From an uncultured Poribacteria bacterium (GTDB lineage Bacteria > Poribacteria > WGA-4E > PCPOR2b), in NCBI GenBank assembly GCA_958296125.1, contig OY282444.1:2351940-2415939 (forward strand): a stretch of 64,000 bases of DNA, given 5' to 3'. Both the position numbers and the translations under genes were made by a program. This document shows positions 24,849 to 34,066 of the stretch, piece after piece (position 1 is the first letter of the stretch; the number at the start of each line of letters is the position of its first letter). The notes beneath the pieces are model-generated. The model made no database searches. It saw only the letters and a program-made list of their open reading frames with translations, and was not told the DNA's origin.

Positions 24849-25691
24849 TCACAGTGAAGCGAGTTCGATCGGTTCAATCTTCAGATCTTCGGTCAAGTAA
24901 CCTGCTTTGATATCCGACGAATGTTCAAAAATGAGTAGCCAGTTTTCCGCTCGCGCCTGTTTCAACACCCGTTCCTTGTTTTCCATCGTGGCCAAAGGGT
25001 TAAGATCAAATCCCATGACGTAATGCGTTTTCAGGTGTGCAGGTGTCGGGACCAAGTCTGCCAGAAAACATGCGGTCAGCCCGCCCGACCCCACCGTAAC
25101 GATCTGATGGTTTGGGGTGTGTCCCGATGCAGACAGCACCGCCACGCCGGGAGCAACCGCCTCGTCCCCGGAGGTGAGCACAACCTGTCCCCACTTTTCA
25201 AGCGGTTCCCAAGTGTATGGGAGATAACTGGGTTTGCTGCGCGGGTCAGGTTCCTTTGCGTAGGCCAGTTCGCCCTGATTGATATAGTAGACAGCGTTCG
25301 GAAATGTGGGTTTGAATTCTCCATTCCCCTCTTGAAAGCAATTCCCGCCGGCGTGATCGAAATGTAGGTGTGTTAAAATGACTTTGTTGATATCCGCCGC
25401 CTGTACCCCCGCAGCTGCGAGACTTCTCAGCAGCTCTGTCTGCGACTTGTCAACGTCATACAGAAAAGCGAATTTCTCATTGTAGGCAGTGCCGAGCCCG
25501 GTATCTACCAGAATGTTCTCCGTGGGTGTCCGAATCAACAGACAGTTTAGCCCCATCAAGATTCGGTTGCGGTCGTCAGCAGGATTGGTGCGTACCCACA
25601 GCACTTTCGGTATCGTGCCGAACATGGCACCTCCGTCCAGCCGGAATGTGCCGTCGCTTACCACAAAAAGTTCAAGTTCACCAAATTCCAT
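24849..25691 (-). CDS. Metallo-beta-lactamase-fold hydrolase
   Basis: A 280-residue MBL-fold protein of the AiiA lactonase/glyoxalase-like type. The dinuclear metal site is His108-x-His110-x-Asp112-His113 (THLHFDHAGG), with the His of SASGHTPNHQ and the Asp of CFLADLVPT as further ligands. No signal peptide is present. Possible substrates include lactones, thioesters or phosphonates. It lies 37 bp after the FadN-like fusion in the same direction and ahead of the broken small ORF, so the three probably formed one operon. Confidence 0.9.
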   Translation of the reverse strand: MEFGELELFVVSDGTFRLDGGAMFGTIPKVLWVRTNPADDRNRILMGLNCLLIRTPTENILVDTGLGTAYNEKFAFLYDVDKSQTELLRSLAAAGVQAADINKVILTHLHFDHAGGNCFQEGNGEFKPTFPNAVYYINQGELAYAKEPDPRSKPSYLPYTWEPLEKWGQVVLTSGDEAVAPGVAVLSASGHTPNHQIVTVGSGGLTACFLADLVPTPAHLKTHYVMGFDLNPLATMENKERVLKQARAENWLLIFEHSSDIKAGYLTEDLKIEPIELASL

Positions 25692-25728
25692 AATATCCCC
25701 CCCGATTTCATCGGTGCACGGTTCATGC

Positions 25729-28059
25729 CTAATTCTTCAACGGTTTCCCTGTCTTGAGGGTGTACTCGATCCGCTGATGTGTCTTTTCCTCACCACAGAG
25801 ACCGAGAAACGCTTCGCGCTCCAGTTCAAGGAGATAGTCCTCGGATACAGATTGCGGAGTGGAAAAATTCCCGCCACACAGGACATACGCAAGCTGATTC
25901 AAGATCTTCACATCGTAGTCGCTGAGATGCCCGGCACGTCGCGAAAGGTCGATCTCTGACCTCAACCGGACGAGTCCCGTCTCACCCAGCACAAACATCT
26001 GTCTCGGTTGAGGCCCCTGATACCCATCCGCTGCCATCGTCAGCACTAGCTGCTTCGCATCGTGAAGGTGATGCCTCCGATTGATTGAAATACGGTCCGT
26101 GCTGCGGAGATAGCCGAGCCGCTTTGCGTGTCCAGCACTCTCAGACACTTTGGCGTAAGCAACGGTTTCAAAGGCACGCCTAATGTATGGAAAAGGGTCA
26201 ACGTCCGCATCCGATGGGACATCTTCCAAGCAGCGGATTGCCATCTCTTTTACACCACCTGCAGCGGGGATAAGCCCAACGCCCACCTCAACCAGACCGA
26301 TGTAAGTTTCGGCAGCAGCGCAGATGCGGTCTGCCCCGAATGCGATTTCGCAGCCGCCGCCGAAGGTCATGCCAACGGGAGCAGTGACCACCGGTTTGGA
26401 GGAAAGCCTAAACCTCATGTTCGCCCTTTGGAAAGTGGAGATCATCGCCTCAATCGCTTCCCAATCTCCGTTTCGGGCCCGCTCAAGCATCAAGGCGAGG
26501 TTGGCACCGACGGAGAAGTTGTCCGCATGATTCCCGATGACCAGTCCCTCAAAATTCCGCTCTACCGCATCAAGGGCTTCAAACATCATCTCAATGCTTG
26601 GATTATCAATCGTGTTCATCTTGCTATGAAATTCAAGGCATAGGACTCCATCGCCCATGTCGATGAGGCTTGCATCTGCATTGGATTTCACGGGCTTACT
26701 TTTGGGCGATGTTCTGTAAAATAAGGTATGCCCTGAATATAGTAGATTTGCAACAAACGGCGGAATCGCATGGTCTTCTGATTTCATCCGTTCAACGGAT
26801 TCCGGCGCACCGATCGCGTCCCACGCCTCAAAAATCCCCAGTTCCCAGTTAAAGCCCCACTTCATCGCGTTATCAATACTATCTATATCGTCCGAGATTT
26901 CGGGGATGCGTGATGCCGCATAACGCATCGCATGGCTAAGGCATTTCCACGCAAACTGACCCGCACGATCATCGCTGTCAATGAGTCCCTTCAACCGCTC
27001 CCCTGCATCGGCAATTCGTCTGACTCTATCGACCGAATCAAACCGGACCTCCGAACGGGGTGCGTATTCAAGCGTATTATAGTCCAGCGTCCAGATCTCG
27101 CTGCCGTTTTCGCCGCGGCGACTTTGATAGAAGCCACCCCCCGTTTTCTCACCGAGCCAACCCTTTTCGACCATCCGTAAGATAAAATCGGGAACTCGAA
27201 AAACCTCACGCCGCTCATCGTTAGGCGCGTTCTCATAGACGTTGTTTGCCACATCCACGAGAACGTCCAGTCCAATCATGTCTCCCAAACGGAAGGTTCC
27301 ACTTCGAGGCCGCCCCATCGGTGGGCCCGTAATCGCATCCACCTCGTCAATGCTATACCCCTCTTCAAGCATCAGGTGAATGGCATGCAGAATTGAGAAA
27401 ATGCCGATCCGGTTAGCGATAAAGTTCGGCGTATCTTTACAACGGACAATCCCTTTACCAAGGGTATGTTCCGCAAAATCGAAGCTGAATTCGACCAGAT
27501 CCGGGCGGGTTACAGCTGTCGGAATAAGCTCGACGAGGTGCATATAGCGCGGTGGATTGAAGAAATGTGTGCCGAGAAAGCATTCCTGATAATCCTCCGA
27601 AAGAGCTTCAGCAATGGCACGAATTGAAATGCCGGAGGTGTTGGAGGTCACAAGTGTGCCGCGCCTGCGATGCTGGTCAATCCGCGCATGAACCTGTTTC
27701 TTGACCTCCAAGTTTTCGACCACCGCCTCGATAATCCAGTCCGCATCCGCCAGCCATTCGGCGTGGTCGTGAAAGTTGCCGATACGAATCAACTCCGCTG
27801 CATCGGGCACGTAAAACGGCGATCGAGTTTTCGCACTTTTCATCCGATCCAAAGCCGATTGCGCGATCCGATCCCGCACAGTGGGACTGTCGATTGTCAA
27901 GTGACTGGCACGTTCTTCCAAGGTCAGCTCCGTGGGCGGGATATCTAGCAAATCGCACGGAATCCCGACGTTGGCAATATGGGCAGCGATCTGAGATCCC
28001 ATTGTCCCTGCCCCAACCACAGCAACTCTCTTGATTTGGCGATACTGACTGTTTTGCAA
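25729..28059 (-). CDS. fadN: 3-hydroxyacyl-CoA dehydrogenase/enoyl-CoA hydratase fusion (FadN-like)
   Basis: A 776-residue beta-oxidation protein with the dehydrogenase first: NAD site VVGAGTMGSQIA (13-24), the HADH family continuing through LGTHFFNPPRYMHLVELI and GFYQSRRG, then a crotonase domain from about residue 475 with GMTFGGGCEIAFGAD and GLVEVGVGLIPAAGG carrying the likely catalytic Glu. This order and length match Bacillus FadN (about 789 residues), not FadB. Translation seems to start at TTG 28059, with AAAGGA upstream; no Met is close. No thiolase or acyl-CoA dehydrogenase is adjacent. PhyH enzymes nearby could supply 2-hydroxyacyl-CoAs, but the link is not shown. Confidence 0.9.
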   Translation of the reverse strand: MQNSQYRQIKRVAVVGAGTMGSQIAAHIANVGIPCDLLDIPPTELTLEERASHLTIDSPTVRDRIAQSALDRMKSAKTRSPFYVPDAAELIRIGNFHDHAEWLADADWIIEAVVENLEVKKQVHARIDQHRRRGTLVTSNTSGISIRAIAEALSEDYQECFLGTHFFNPPRYMHLVELIPTAVTRPDLVEFSFDFAEHTLGKGIVRCKDTPNFIANRIGIFSILHAIHLMLEEGYSIDEVDAITGPPMGRPRSGTFRLGDMIGLDVLVDVANNVYENAPNDERREVFRVPDFILRMVEKGWLGEKTGGGFYQSRRGENGSEIWTLDYNTLEYAPRSEVRFDSVDRVRRIADAGERLKGLIDSDDRAGQFAWKCLSHAMRYAASRIPEISDDIDSIDNAMKWGFNWELGIFEAWDAIGAPESVERMKSEDHAIPPFVANLLYSGHTLFYRTSPKSKPVKSNADASLIDMGDGVLCLEFHSKMNTIDNPSIEMMFEALDAVERNFEGLVIGNHADNFSVGANLALMLERARNGDWEAIEAMISTFQRANMRFRLSSKPVVTAPVGMTFGGGCEIAFGADRICAAAETYIGLVEVGVGLIPAAGGVKEMAIRCLEDVPSDADVDPFPYIRRAFETVAYAKVSESAGHAKRLGYLRSTDRISINRRHHLHDAKQLVLTMAADGYQGPQPRQMFVLGETGLVRLRSEIDLSRRAGHLSDYDVKILNQLAYVLCGGNFSTPQSVSEDYLLELEREAFLGLCGEEKTHQRIEYTLKTGKPLKN

Positions 28060-28151
28060 GGGACTATCCTTTCTTCTGGTGAGATTCGTTCTGTTGAGCT
28101 AAGGGACGCTCCCTAAATTGTTGCAATCCGAAGGGTGTCAGTTCTATCCTA

Positions 28152-31100
28152 TTAGATAAGAAACCCTTCAATTATCTCATCAATCTCTTCCATGATCCGA
28201 AGCGTTTCCGCCACTGCAACCAAGATACCCCGATACTGCCGGACTTCATCACGGCTTAAGGCCGACCCCTTCCTATCCTTCAACCACTTTTCACACACCT
28301 GATACGCACCTATCTCATAATCCCATACGTTTATCGGCACATCTGTGAAATGCTGGGTCGGATTGATCCAAACGCTTTCGTCTACATAGCGGATCTGTGA
28401 GACAACCCCTTCTCCCTCTCCTTCAAACCGATGGGGCGGCGGCTCCCCACTACCGGTAGGAGCGATTTGTGATTGTGACGCTTTTAGGAGATGCCAATCA
28501 ATCAACTCTTGCCCCAACACACCAAGTCTGCGGAAATGTTCAATATCCCGCGGCAAGGGGATGCGCGGGAACCCGTATTTCAGGAAGTCATAATACCGTT
28601 CACGATAGGCATGACTACATAAGATTGCATAGATATAGGCGAGAATCTCCCCCGGCGAAACGCCTTCGGGGAGCCCTGATGGCAGCGTTTGTAGTAACCC
28701 GAGCCGCTCCGAAAACGCCTTGAGAAAATCTGGTTTGAGATTGAGCAAACGTTCTGTAACAAGCTCCAATTCCTCCGGATCCGGATACAGGTAGAGTGGA
28801 AAAACGTGGCCGGATTCACTTGTTTTGTTTGAAATATAGGAATTTTCAGTAATCTTGTCGGTTACCAACGCGTGTTGCCATACAGGACCTTTGACGATAC
28901 GACAGACACAAAGAGCGAGGTTCTCCTTTCGTAGATGGCGCATAACATTATGGCGTGGGCTTATGTGAAATCCACACGATTGTTCGGTGTAGTAAGTCCA
29001 ACGCGTGTCAAAGGGGCGATAATGAATTGGCGCGATGTGTTGTTCTGCATTGGGATGATTTCGGAGATCCGCTTGGGCGCGGTAGACTTTCCAATCTTGG
29101 CTATCCCTTCCCAATCTGTACTTCTCCCGTGCATCTGCTTCAGGTAGTGAAACAAAATCGGCTACAGTCTCTTGTAATGTTTCAGGTGTCCGGTGAATTG
29201 TCAATTTATCCCGTCCAGTTACAATCGCAACCGAAGTTTGTTTAAAAATATCGGTAACCTCCCAGCCCTGCTCGTATTCAGTTTTATGTTCTATTATTTG
29301 CGGCACAAAAAGATAGAGAGGTGATGTTGGTTGAAGTCGCATCCATTCCGTGGTTTGGACATCGATCTCCGAGAGCCTCCTATATTTCTCCTCCCTGCTT
29401 CCCCACATATCTGCGTAATAGACTTCAGCGGGGGCAGGATCATCGCGTCGTTTGACGCATAACAGAATGGAAACACCTTGCACGATGCCAAAGACATTTT
29501 CATCTGTTTCTGTTTCAGGGACAGCTTCAGTTTTTCTGTTGCTACCGTGCAAATTGAGTAGATAGATGGCGTTGAAACTGTCCAAAAGGCTCCTTCGCAT
29601 CCCGCGAGAGATAAGACCGTCAAGGAAGCTGTTATTGACAATATAGCCAATAACACCCTCACCATTTCTGTCAATTCGCCACTGTGCCCACCGAATAAAT
29701 TTCACATAATCCGCTTGAAGTGGCTTTGAGTTCCTCTCACCGAGCGGCTGCCCGTCTACCTGTCTGTAATCCTCAATCAGTCTCCCGATAAAAGTGAAAT
29801 TTCCATCGCTATCGCGACTGGGATTAGCCGATTTTTCCTGATATGGCGGATTGCCGAGGATAACGAGGAGGGGTTCATCGCGTTTCACTGAGACAGCGGC
29901 ATTCGCCTCATCGGAGATAAACTCGGCAAAGGTATACAGTGCCTTTTCTACAGGTTCCTCCAGTGTATTGGTGAGATAAATGTGGAGGCGTTCCGCTGCG
30001 CGCCACCCCTGCGCTTGGAGAAATCGGCTCAATTTCAGATGGGCAATCGTATAGGGCGCGACCAAAACCTCAAAACCGAAGAGCCGCCGCACCAGTTGTG
30101 GGTCGTTAATGTATTGATGCCACTCCCCCGTGCCGTAGACGGTTATGATGTATTCACTGATATGGTTTAATACTGCCAAGAGGAATCCGCCGGTGCCTGT
30201 GGTGGGGTCGAGGATGAGCGCGCTATCATCGGCGAGTCCATCGGATGTGTTCAGTTTCGTTTTAAGCAGTGCATCAACAGAACGGACGATGTAGGAGATA
30301 ACCTGCGGCGGTGTATAATATACTCCACGGTCAATGCGGCGTTGCGGGTCATATTCGGCGAGGAAGGTTTCGTAGAAATGGATAACCGGATCCTCAGAAT
30401 GGGCTTGAAGGACAAAAGCGGTGCGGAGCATCTCTGTGGGAACGTTTGCCAAGAGGTTTGCAATATCGTCCAAAATATAGGTGACGTTCTCCTCAAGGTT
30501 TGGGGAGGCGATTTGGTGGAAGAGTTGACGCAAAAACGGGTTCGACTGGGGGAGCGCGCTAGAGGCAGTAAACCGTGAGAAATTGGTGGTGTTGGGAAGT
30601 GTACATCTCGCTGCGAAGAGGCCATACGCGAGGGTTTGCGCGTACATATCCGCGAAGCCGTCGGGGGTCAGCGTCGTCAGGAGCAGTTCTTTAAACGCGG
30701 AGAACATCCGGTAGATATCGCTGTTTTCATTGGTGAGCGTCGTTGCGATTTGCGTTTGGAGTTCGCGGGTGCGGCGTGCGAGATGTTTGGCAAGGACCTC
30801 TGGGGTCCCAATTTGGGTCAGATTTGCGCTCAGAAATCGATCGAGCAAGTTTTCTAAGGAGGCTCTACTTTCGTCCGTAACTCGTGCCGACGCACGCCGT
30901 TGACCCTCCGCGTATAACTGAAATTCGATAAAGTTAGTAAGGATGAAATTATCAAGGTTTTCGATGAACCGCTCGTTTTGTATTTTGGCATGACCTGTAA
31001 GGGTATCAAGGTCCCTGCCGTATGCCTCTGCCTCAATATAACCGACTAGAAGTAAGTTACTTTTCACAACGAAATCCGGCCTACCCACTTCCAGTCTTCG

Positions 31101-31262
31101 CGGCTCTGACATAACCGTGATTTCGTTTCCCAAAAATGCAGCCGTTTTTTCCAAAAACGTTTTGAGATGCGGCTGCAAGGAGAGTTCAGCGGTGGCATCA
31201 CTCTGTGCACGGGTGCTCTGGATGTTTTGCTGGTAGGTCTGACAAATCTGTTGGAACGACAT
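28152..31262 (-). CDS. Type ISP-like restriction-modification enzyme
   Basis: A 1036-residue single-chain enzyme. Residues 50-90 hold a PD-(D/E)xK-like nuclease site, PD at 62-63 followed by IEAEAYG, where the expected Lys is Glu79. The gamma-class adenine methyltransferase has motif I DPTTGTGGF (352-360) and NPPY (471-474). The C-terminal part, ending in a GxYQVCEKWLKDRKG-type segment, is the recognition domain seen in LlaBIII-type enzymes; the family's helicase region is not evident. Around 28395-28480 an in-frame, low-complexity insert rich in Gly, Glu and Pro interrupts that domain. GGAG precedes the ATG. An E-x-E site occurs in active nucleases such as BamHI, so activity is possible. Confidence 0.8.
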   Translation of the reverse strand: MSFQQICQTYQQNIQSTRAQSDATAELSLQPHLKTFLEKTAAFLGNEITVMSEPRRLEVGRPDFVVKSNLLLVGYIEAEAYGRDLDTLTGHAKIQNERFIENLDNFILTNFIEFQLYAEGQRRASARVTDESRASLENLLDRFLSANLTQIGTPEVLAKHLARRTRELQTQIATTLTNENSDIYRMFSAFKELLLTTLTPDGFADMYAQTLAYGLFAARCTLPNTTNFSRFTASSALPQSNPFLRQLFHQIASPNLEENVTYILDDIANLLANVPTEMLRTAFVLQAHSEDPVIHFYETFLAEYDPQRRIDRGVYYTPPQVISYIVRSVDALLKTKLNTSDGLADDSALILDPTTGTGGFLLAVLNHISEYIITVYGTGEWHQYINDPQLVRRLFGFEVLVAPYTIAHLKLSRFLQAQGWRAAERLHIYLTNTLEEPVEKALYTFAEFISDEANAAVSVKRDEPLLVILGNPPYQEKSANPSRDSDGNFTFIGRLIEDYRQVDGQPLGERNSKPLQADYVKFIRWAQWRIDRNGEGVIGYIVNNSFLDGLISRGMRRSLLDSFNAIYLLNLHGSNRKTEAVPETETDENVFGIVQGVSILLCVKRRDDPAPAEVYYADMWGSREEKYRRLSEIDVQTTEWMRLQPTSPLYLFVPQIIEHKTEYEQGWEVTDIFKQTSVAIVTGRDKLTIHRTPETLQETVADFVSLPEADAREKYRLGRDSQDWKVYRAQADLRNHPNAEQHIAPIHYRPFDTRWTYYTEQSCGFHISPRHNVMRHLRKENLALCVCRIVKGPVWQHALVTDKITENSYISNKTSESGHVFPLYLYPDPEELELVTERLLNLKPDFLKAFSERLGLLQTLPSGLPEGVSPGEILAYIYAILCSHAYRERYYDFLKYGFPRIPLPRDIEHFRRLGVLGQELIDWHLLKASQSQIAPTGSGEPPPHRFEGEGEGVVSQIRYVDESVWINPTQHFTDVPINVWDYEIGAYQVCEKWLKDRKGSALSRDEVRQYRGILVAVAETLRIMEEIDEIIEGFLI

Positions 31263-31362
31263 AGGTTACTCCGGTTATAGATCGGGGCAAGATACCCCGA
31301 CTACAGGGGGAAGGTGACAATGTGGGTTATTATACCATCTTTCGCTGAGGAAAAGAAAAAAA

Positions 31363-31391
31363 TTGACAGGTTCAAGGGTGTCTGATATGAT
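31363..31391 (+). promoter_or_regulatory. Strong sigma-70 promoter for the epimerase pair
   Basis: A perfect TTGACA (31363-31368), a 17-bp spacer and TATGAT (31386-31391) lie just upstream of AAGGAGG and the ATG at 31419. The leader is only about 20 nt. Confidence 0.75.
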
Positions 31392-31418
31392 GAACGAAAA
31401 TGTGAAGGAGGTAACTCA

Positions 31419-32180
31419 ATGAATATTCTCATTACCGGTGCATCCAGTCAGCTGGCGCAAGCGATAGCAACCGAACTGAAGGATGACCACAGTGTGCGCC
31501 TCATGGACAGTGCGCCGGTTAATGTAGCAGAAGGCTGCGATTTTATTCAGGGAAACACCTTGGATCCCGATGATTCATGGGAAGCGGTTCGGGGGATTGA
31601 TGTCCTGATTCATACCGGCGAGCCACCGACTGACCTACCATCGGACGAATTAAAGCGCGAACAAGTGCTGCTCGACTTGGCGACGCGAGGCACACATGTC
31701 CTCTTCACCGCAGCGGTTGAAGCGGGAATAAAGAAATTTATCTATGCGAGCACCTTATCTATTTTCAACGCCTACACCGACGATGTGTATATCACCGAGC
31801 TCTGGAAGCCCCTTCCATCGCCGGAAATTGTGGAGATGACGAAGTATTTGGGCGAGTTGACCGCCCGCGAGTTTGCGCGGGAGCACCTAGTTACGGTAAC
31901 AGGGCTGCGGCTGGGAGAATTGGTGCTTGAGGAAGCGGTTCCGGGGGAAGCACCAAACCTTGCGTGGCTCGATATCCGCGATGCCGCGGGGGCATTTCGT
32001 TGTGTCTTGAACCGCGACAGTAGCAGCAGCGCATGGTGGACGCAACGGTGGGCTATTTATCATATCTGTGCGGATATCCCCAATCCCAAATTTCTAATCG
32101 ATCAAGCACGGGGGATCGGGTATCAACCTGCTCACGATTTTCAGAGCCTCTACCTGAAGCCCTCCGCTCCATCTGGGTAG
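31419..32180 (+). CDS. NAD(P)-dependent epimerase/dehydratase-like protein
   Basis: A 253-residue extended-SDR protein. The nucleotide-binding motif is ITGASSQLAQAIA (residues 5-17). The catalytic Lys is kept in EMTKYLGEL, but the Tyr of YxxxK is replaced (VEMTK), so classical dehydrogenase chemistry is doubtful. AAGGAGG precedes the ATG. The gene is the first of two related genes (next at 32260). Confidence 0.85.
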   Translation: MNILITGASSQLAQAIATELKDDHSVRLMDSAPVNVAEGCDFIQGNTLDPDDSWEAVRGIDVLIHTGEPPTDLPSDELKREQVLLDLATRGTHVLFTAAVEAGIKKFIYASTLSIFNAYTDDVYITELWKPLPSPEIVEMTKYLGELTAREFAREHLVTVTGLRLGELVLEEAVPGEAPNLAWLDIRDAAGAFRCVLNRDSSSSAWWTQRWAIYHICADIPNPKFLIDQARGIGYQPAHDFQSLYLKPSAPSG

Positions 32181-32259
32181 AGCGAATGAAGGTTGATTAA
32201 CAGTGCTCATCTACGCAATCATATTACATCTTACGGTCCACGCATAGGAGAATTCAACC

Positions 32260-32976
32260 ATGAAAAAAGTGCTCGTGCTGGGCGCGTCTGGCAATATCGC
32301 CCCTTACGTCACGCCAGACTTGGATCAGGACTACGATTTGTATCTCTCAGATATTGTGCCGCATCCAGACGGAAAACCGATTATTAATGTTGACATAACC
32401 TCATATCCGGATGTGTTGGAGGCATGCCGCGGGATGGATGCCATCATGAACTTTACCGTCCTCCGCGATGATCCGGTGGTGAGTTTTGAAGTGAGCACGA
32501 AGGGGGCATATCATGTGATGAAAGCCGCTGCTGCACTCGGCATCAAAAAGGTGGTTCACACCGGGCCCCAATCGATCCGGCACGCATATGATCACGAATT
32601 TGACATTGACGATGTGCCGTTAGCACCGGGTGTCGGATATTATGGGATTACCAAGTACCTCAGTATGGAGATATGCGAGATTTTCTCGCGGACATACGAT
32701 ATCCAAACAGTCTGTTTTCTTTTTAACGGTCTCGGTCCAAAGCCGACAGAGGCTGTCCCCCAAGGCGACTTTCCACCCTTCACGGTGGTGTGGGAAGATC
32801 TGCAACACGCCTGCCGTTTGGCGTTGGAGATTGAATCCGTTCCCGGTAACTTCCAATCTTTCAACCTACTGAGCTATTTCGCGCAGGGAAAATATCAGGT
32901 CGAGAAAGCGAAACGGATACTGGGATTCACGCCCATGGGTAGGCTTGAGGATTACTTCCGGCGGACGACGGATTGA
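32260..32976 (+). CDS. NAD(P)-dependent epimerase/dehydratase
   Basis: A 238-residue extended-SDR protein with LGASGNIAPYV at residues 7-17 and an intact YGITK (YxxxK) active site. It shares the fold and much of the pattern of the gene at 31419 but keeps the Tyr, so the pair may be an active and an altered subunit. TAGGAGA precedes the ATG. Substrate is unknown, probably a nucleotide sugar or polyol. Confidence 0.88.
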   Translation: MKKVLVLGASGNIAPYVTPDLDQDYDLYLSDIVPHPDGKPIINVDITSYPDVLEACRGMDAIMNFTVLRDDPVVSFEVSTKGAYHVMKAAAALGIKKVVHTGPQSIRHAYDHEFDIDDVPLAPGVGYYGITKYLSMEICEIFSRTYDIQTVCFLFNGLGPKPTEAVPQGDFPPFTVVWEDLQHACRLALEIESVPGNFQSFNLLSYFAQGKYQVEKAKRILGFTPMGRLEDYFRRTTD

Positions 32977-33065
32977 CAGCTTGGTGCGCTCTCGACTTCT
33001 ACATCATCGGAAGCATTCGACAGGCCAAAATAGTTATAGCATATCTGAAATCGTTCGTCAAAGAA

Positions 33066-33803
33066 TCACCTCTGGAGATCAATGCTGCTGGAGAGAATAT
33101 GTTCCGTCATTGCCTGCTGTGCTTGATCCGCTTCTCCCTTTTGAAGGGCATCAAGAATTTTCTGGTGCTCCAGTAAGGACAATTCCGCCCGCGTCTCTGT
33201 TTGAGTCGTTGATGGCTCAGCGAGGCTTCCTTTGATCCACTCTTGCAGATATCCTCGGATCATGCTCAGAAGACTGTAGAGTATCGAATTTTGCGTTGCG
33301 CGTGCAATGGTCAGGTGAAATTGTAAATCAAATTCTAAGTATTTCTCAGGCTGCCCGATCGACGCTTCCATCCCCCGCAAGGTTTCCTCGATTGCCTCAA
33401 TATTTTTCGCTGTGACTCGCTGTGCAGCCAAAAACGCTGTCTGGGATTCCAGCATGAGCCGGGTTTCGATAAGGTCTTGGACCTTTTTACGATCAAGCAG
33501 CAAGCCCCACTGTAGCGTTTTTTCCAGATACCGCTTGTTACTATTAGAAACAAAGGTGCCATCTCCAACCCGTCCGTCTATAATCCCCATAACGGCGAGT
33601 GAACGCAACGCCTCTCTCAAGGAACTCCGCCCCACCCCCAACCGCTTACACAATTCCCTCTCAGAAGGTAATCGGTCTCCGGGCTTCAGCACGTCCCGGG
33701 AAATAAGGTCAACCAGCTGCTCTACAATCCCATCACTCAGAGAGGTGCGAGTGTCGGGCTTCATCTCCTTCATCGTCAATTTTTCTTGTGCTTGTGCTTT
33801 CAT
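33066..33803 (-). CDS. FadR-subfamily GntR transcriptional regulator
   Basis: A regulator of about 245 residues with a winged-helix DNA-binding domain (SLSDGIVEQLVDLISRD, LPSERELCKRLGVGRSSLREALR, GDGTFVS) and an FCD ligand-binding domain with the metal-type pattern ending HQKILDALQKG and MTEHI. The start is uncertain; I take the ATG at 33803, though the frame is open to 33836 and later Mets exist. It diverges from the one-carbon operon at 34067 and probably controls it in response to a small acid. Confidence 0.88.
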   Translation of the reverse strand: MKAQAQEKLTMKEMKPDTRTSLSDGIVEQLVDLISRDVLKPGDRLPSERELCKRLGVGRSSLREALRSLAVMGIIDGRVGDGTFVSNSNKRYLEKTLQWGLLLDRKKVQDLIETRLMLESQTAFLAAQRVTAKNIEAIEETLRGMEASIGQPEKYLEFDLQFHLTIARATQNSILYSLLSMIRGYLQEWIKGSLAEPSTTQTETRAELSLLEHQKILDALQKGEADQAQQAMTEHILSSSIDLQR

Positions 33804-33844
33804 AACATACAATATAGGACTTACGCAGGTGAACACTCGAAGCC

Positions 33845-33888
33845 AACCCCCCGGCCTGCTCTCGGCACGGAGCCCCCTTGTCAGGGGA
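33845..33888. repeat. Palindromic intergenic repeat (family 1, copy B)
   Basis: Contains TCTCGGCACGGA (33860-33871) followed by a CCCCCTTGTCAGGGG hairpin. The motif is shared with 14478 and 35839. It lies in the gap between the FadR-type regulator and the one-carbon operon. Confidence 0.5.
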
Positions 33889-33944
33889 GTAATGAAAATT
33901 TTGCTTTACAATTCCTCAATTTTGAGTTAAACTTATGCCTCAAA

Positions 33945-33953
33945 GGTCAGACC
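33945..33953. promoter_or_regulatory. Candidate FadR-type operator
   Basis: GGT-CAG-ACC is a perfect GGTnnnACC dyad; with flanks it reads AGGTCAGACCA, one base off the TGGTnnnACCA consensus of FadR-subfamily regulators. It lies between the regulator gene and the operon at 34067. Only one copy is seen. Confidence 0.4.
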
Positions 33954-34066
33954 ATTAATCATTATGCGAATAAATTTCGTTTTTGTCAAGCAAAATTACG
34001 AGTGAGAATCAAGAATGATGACCTAGCCACTAACTAGCTCAGTTCATTCCTAACGAGGAGGTAGCC

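Noticed and set aside
33817-33836. Sequence resembling an IS end (GGACTTACGCA) near the FadR-type regulator
   Set aside because: No matching inverted partner was found in the flanking spacer, so an insertion sequence end cannot be supported.
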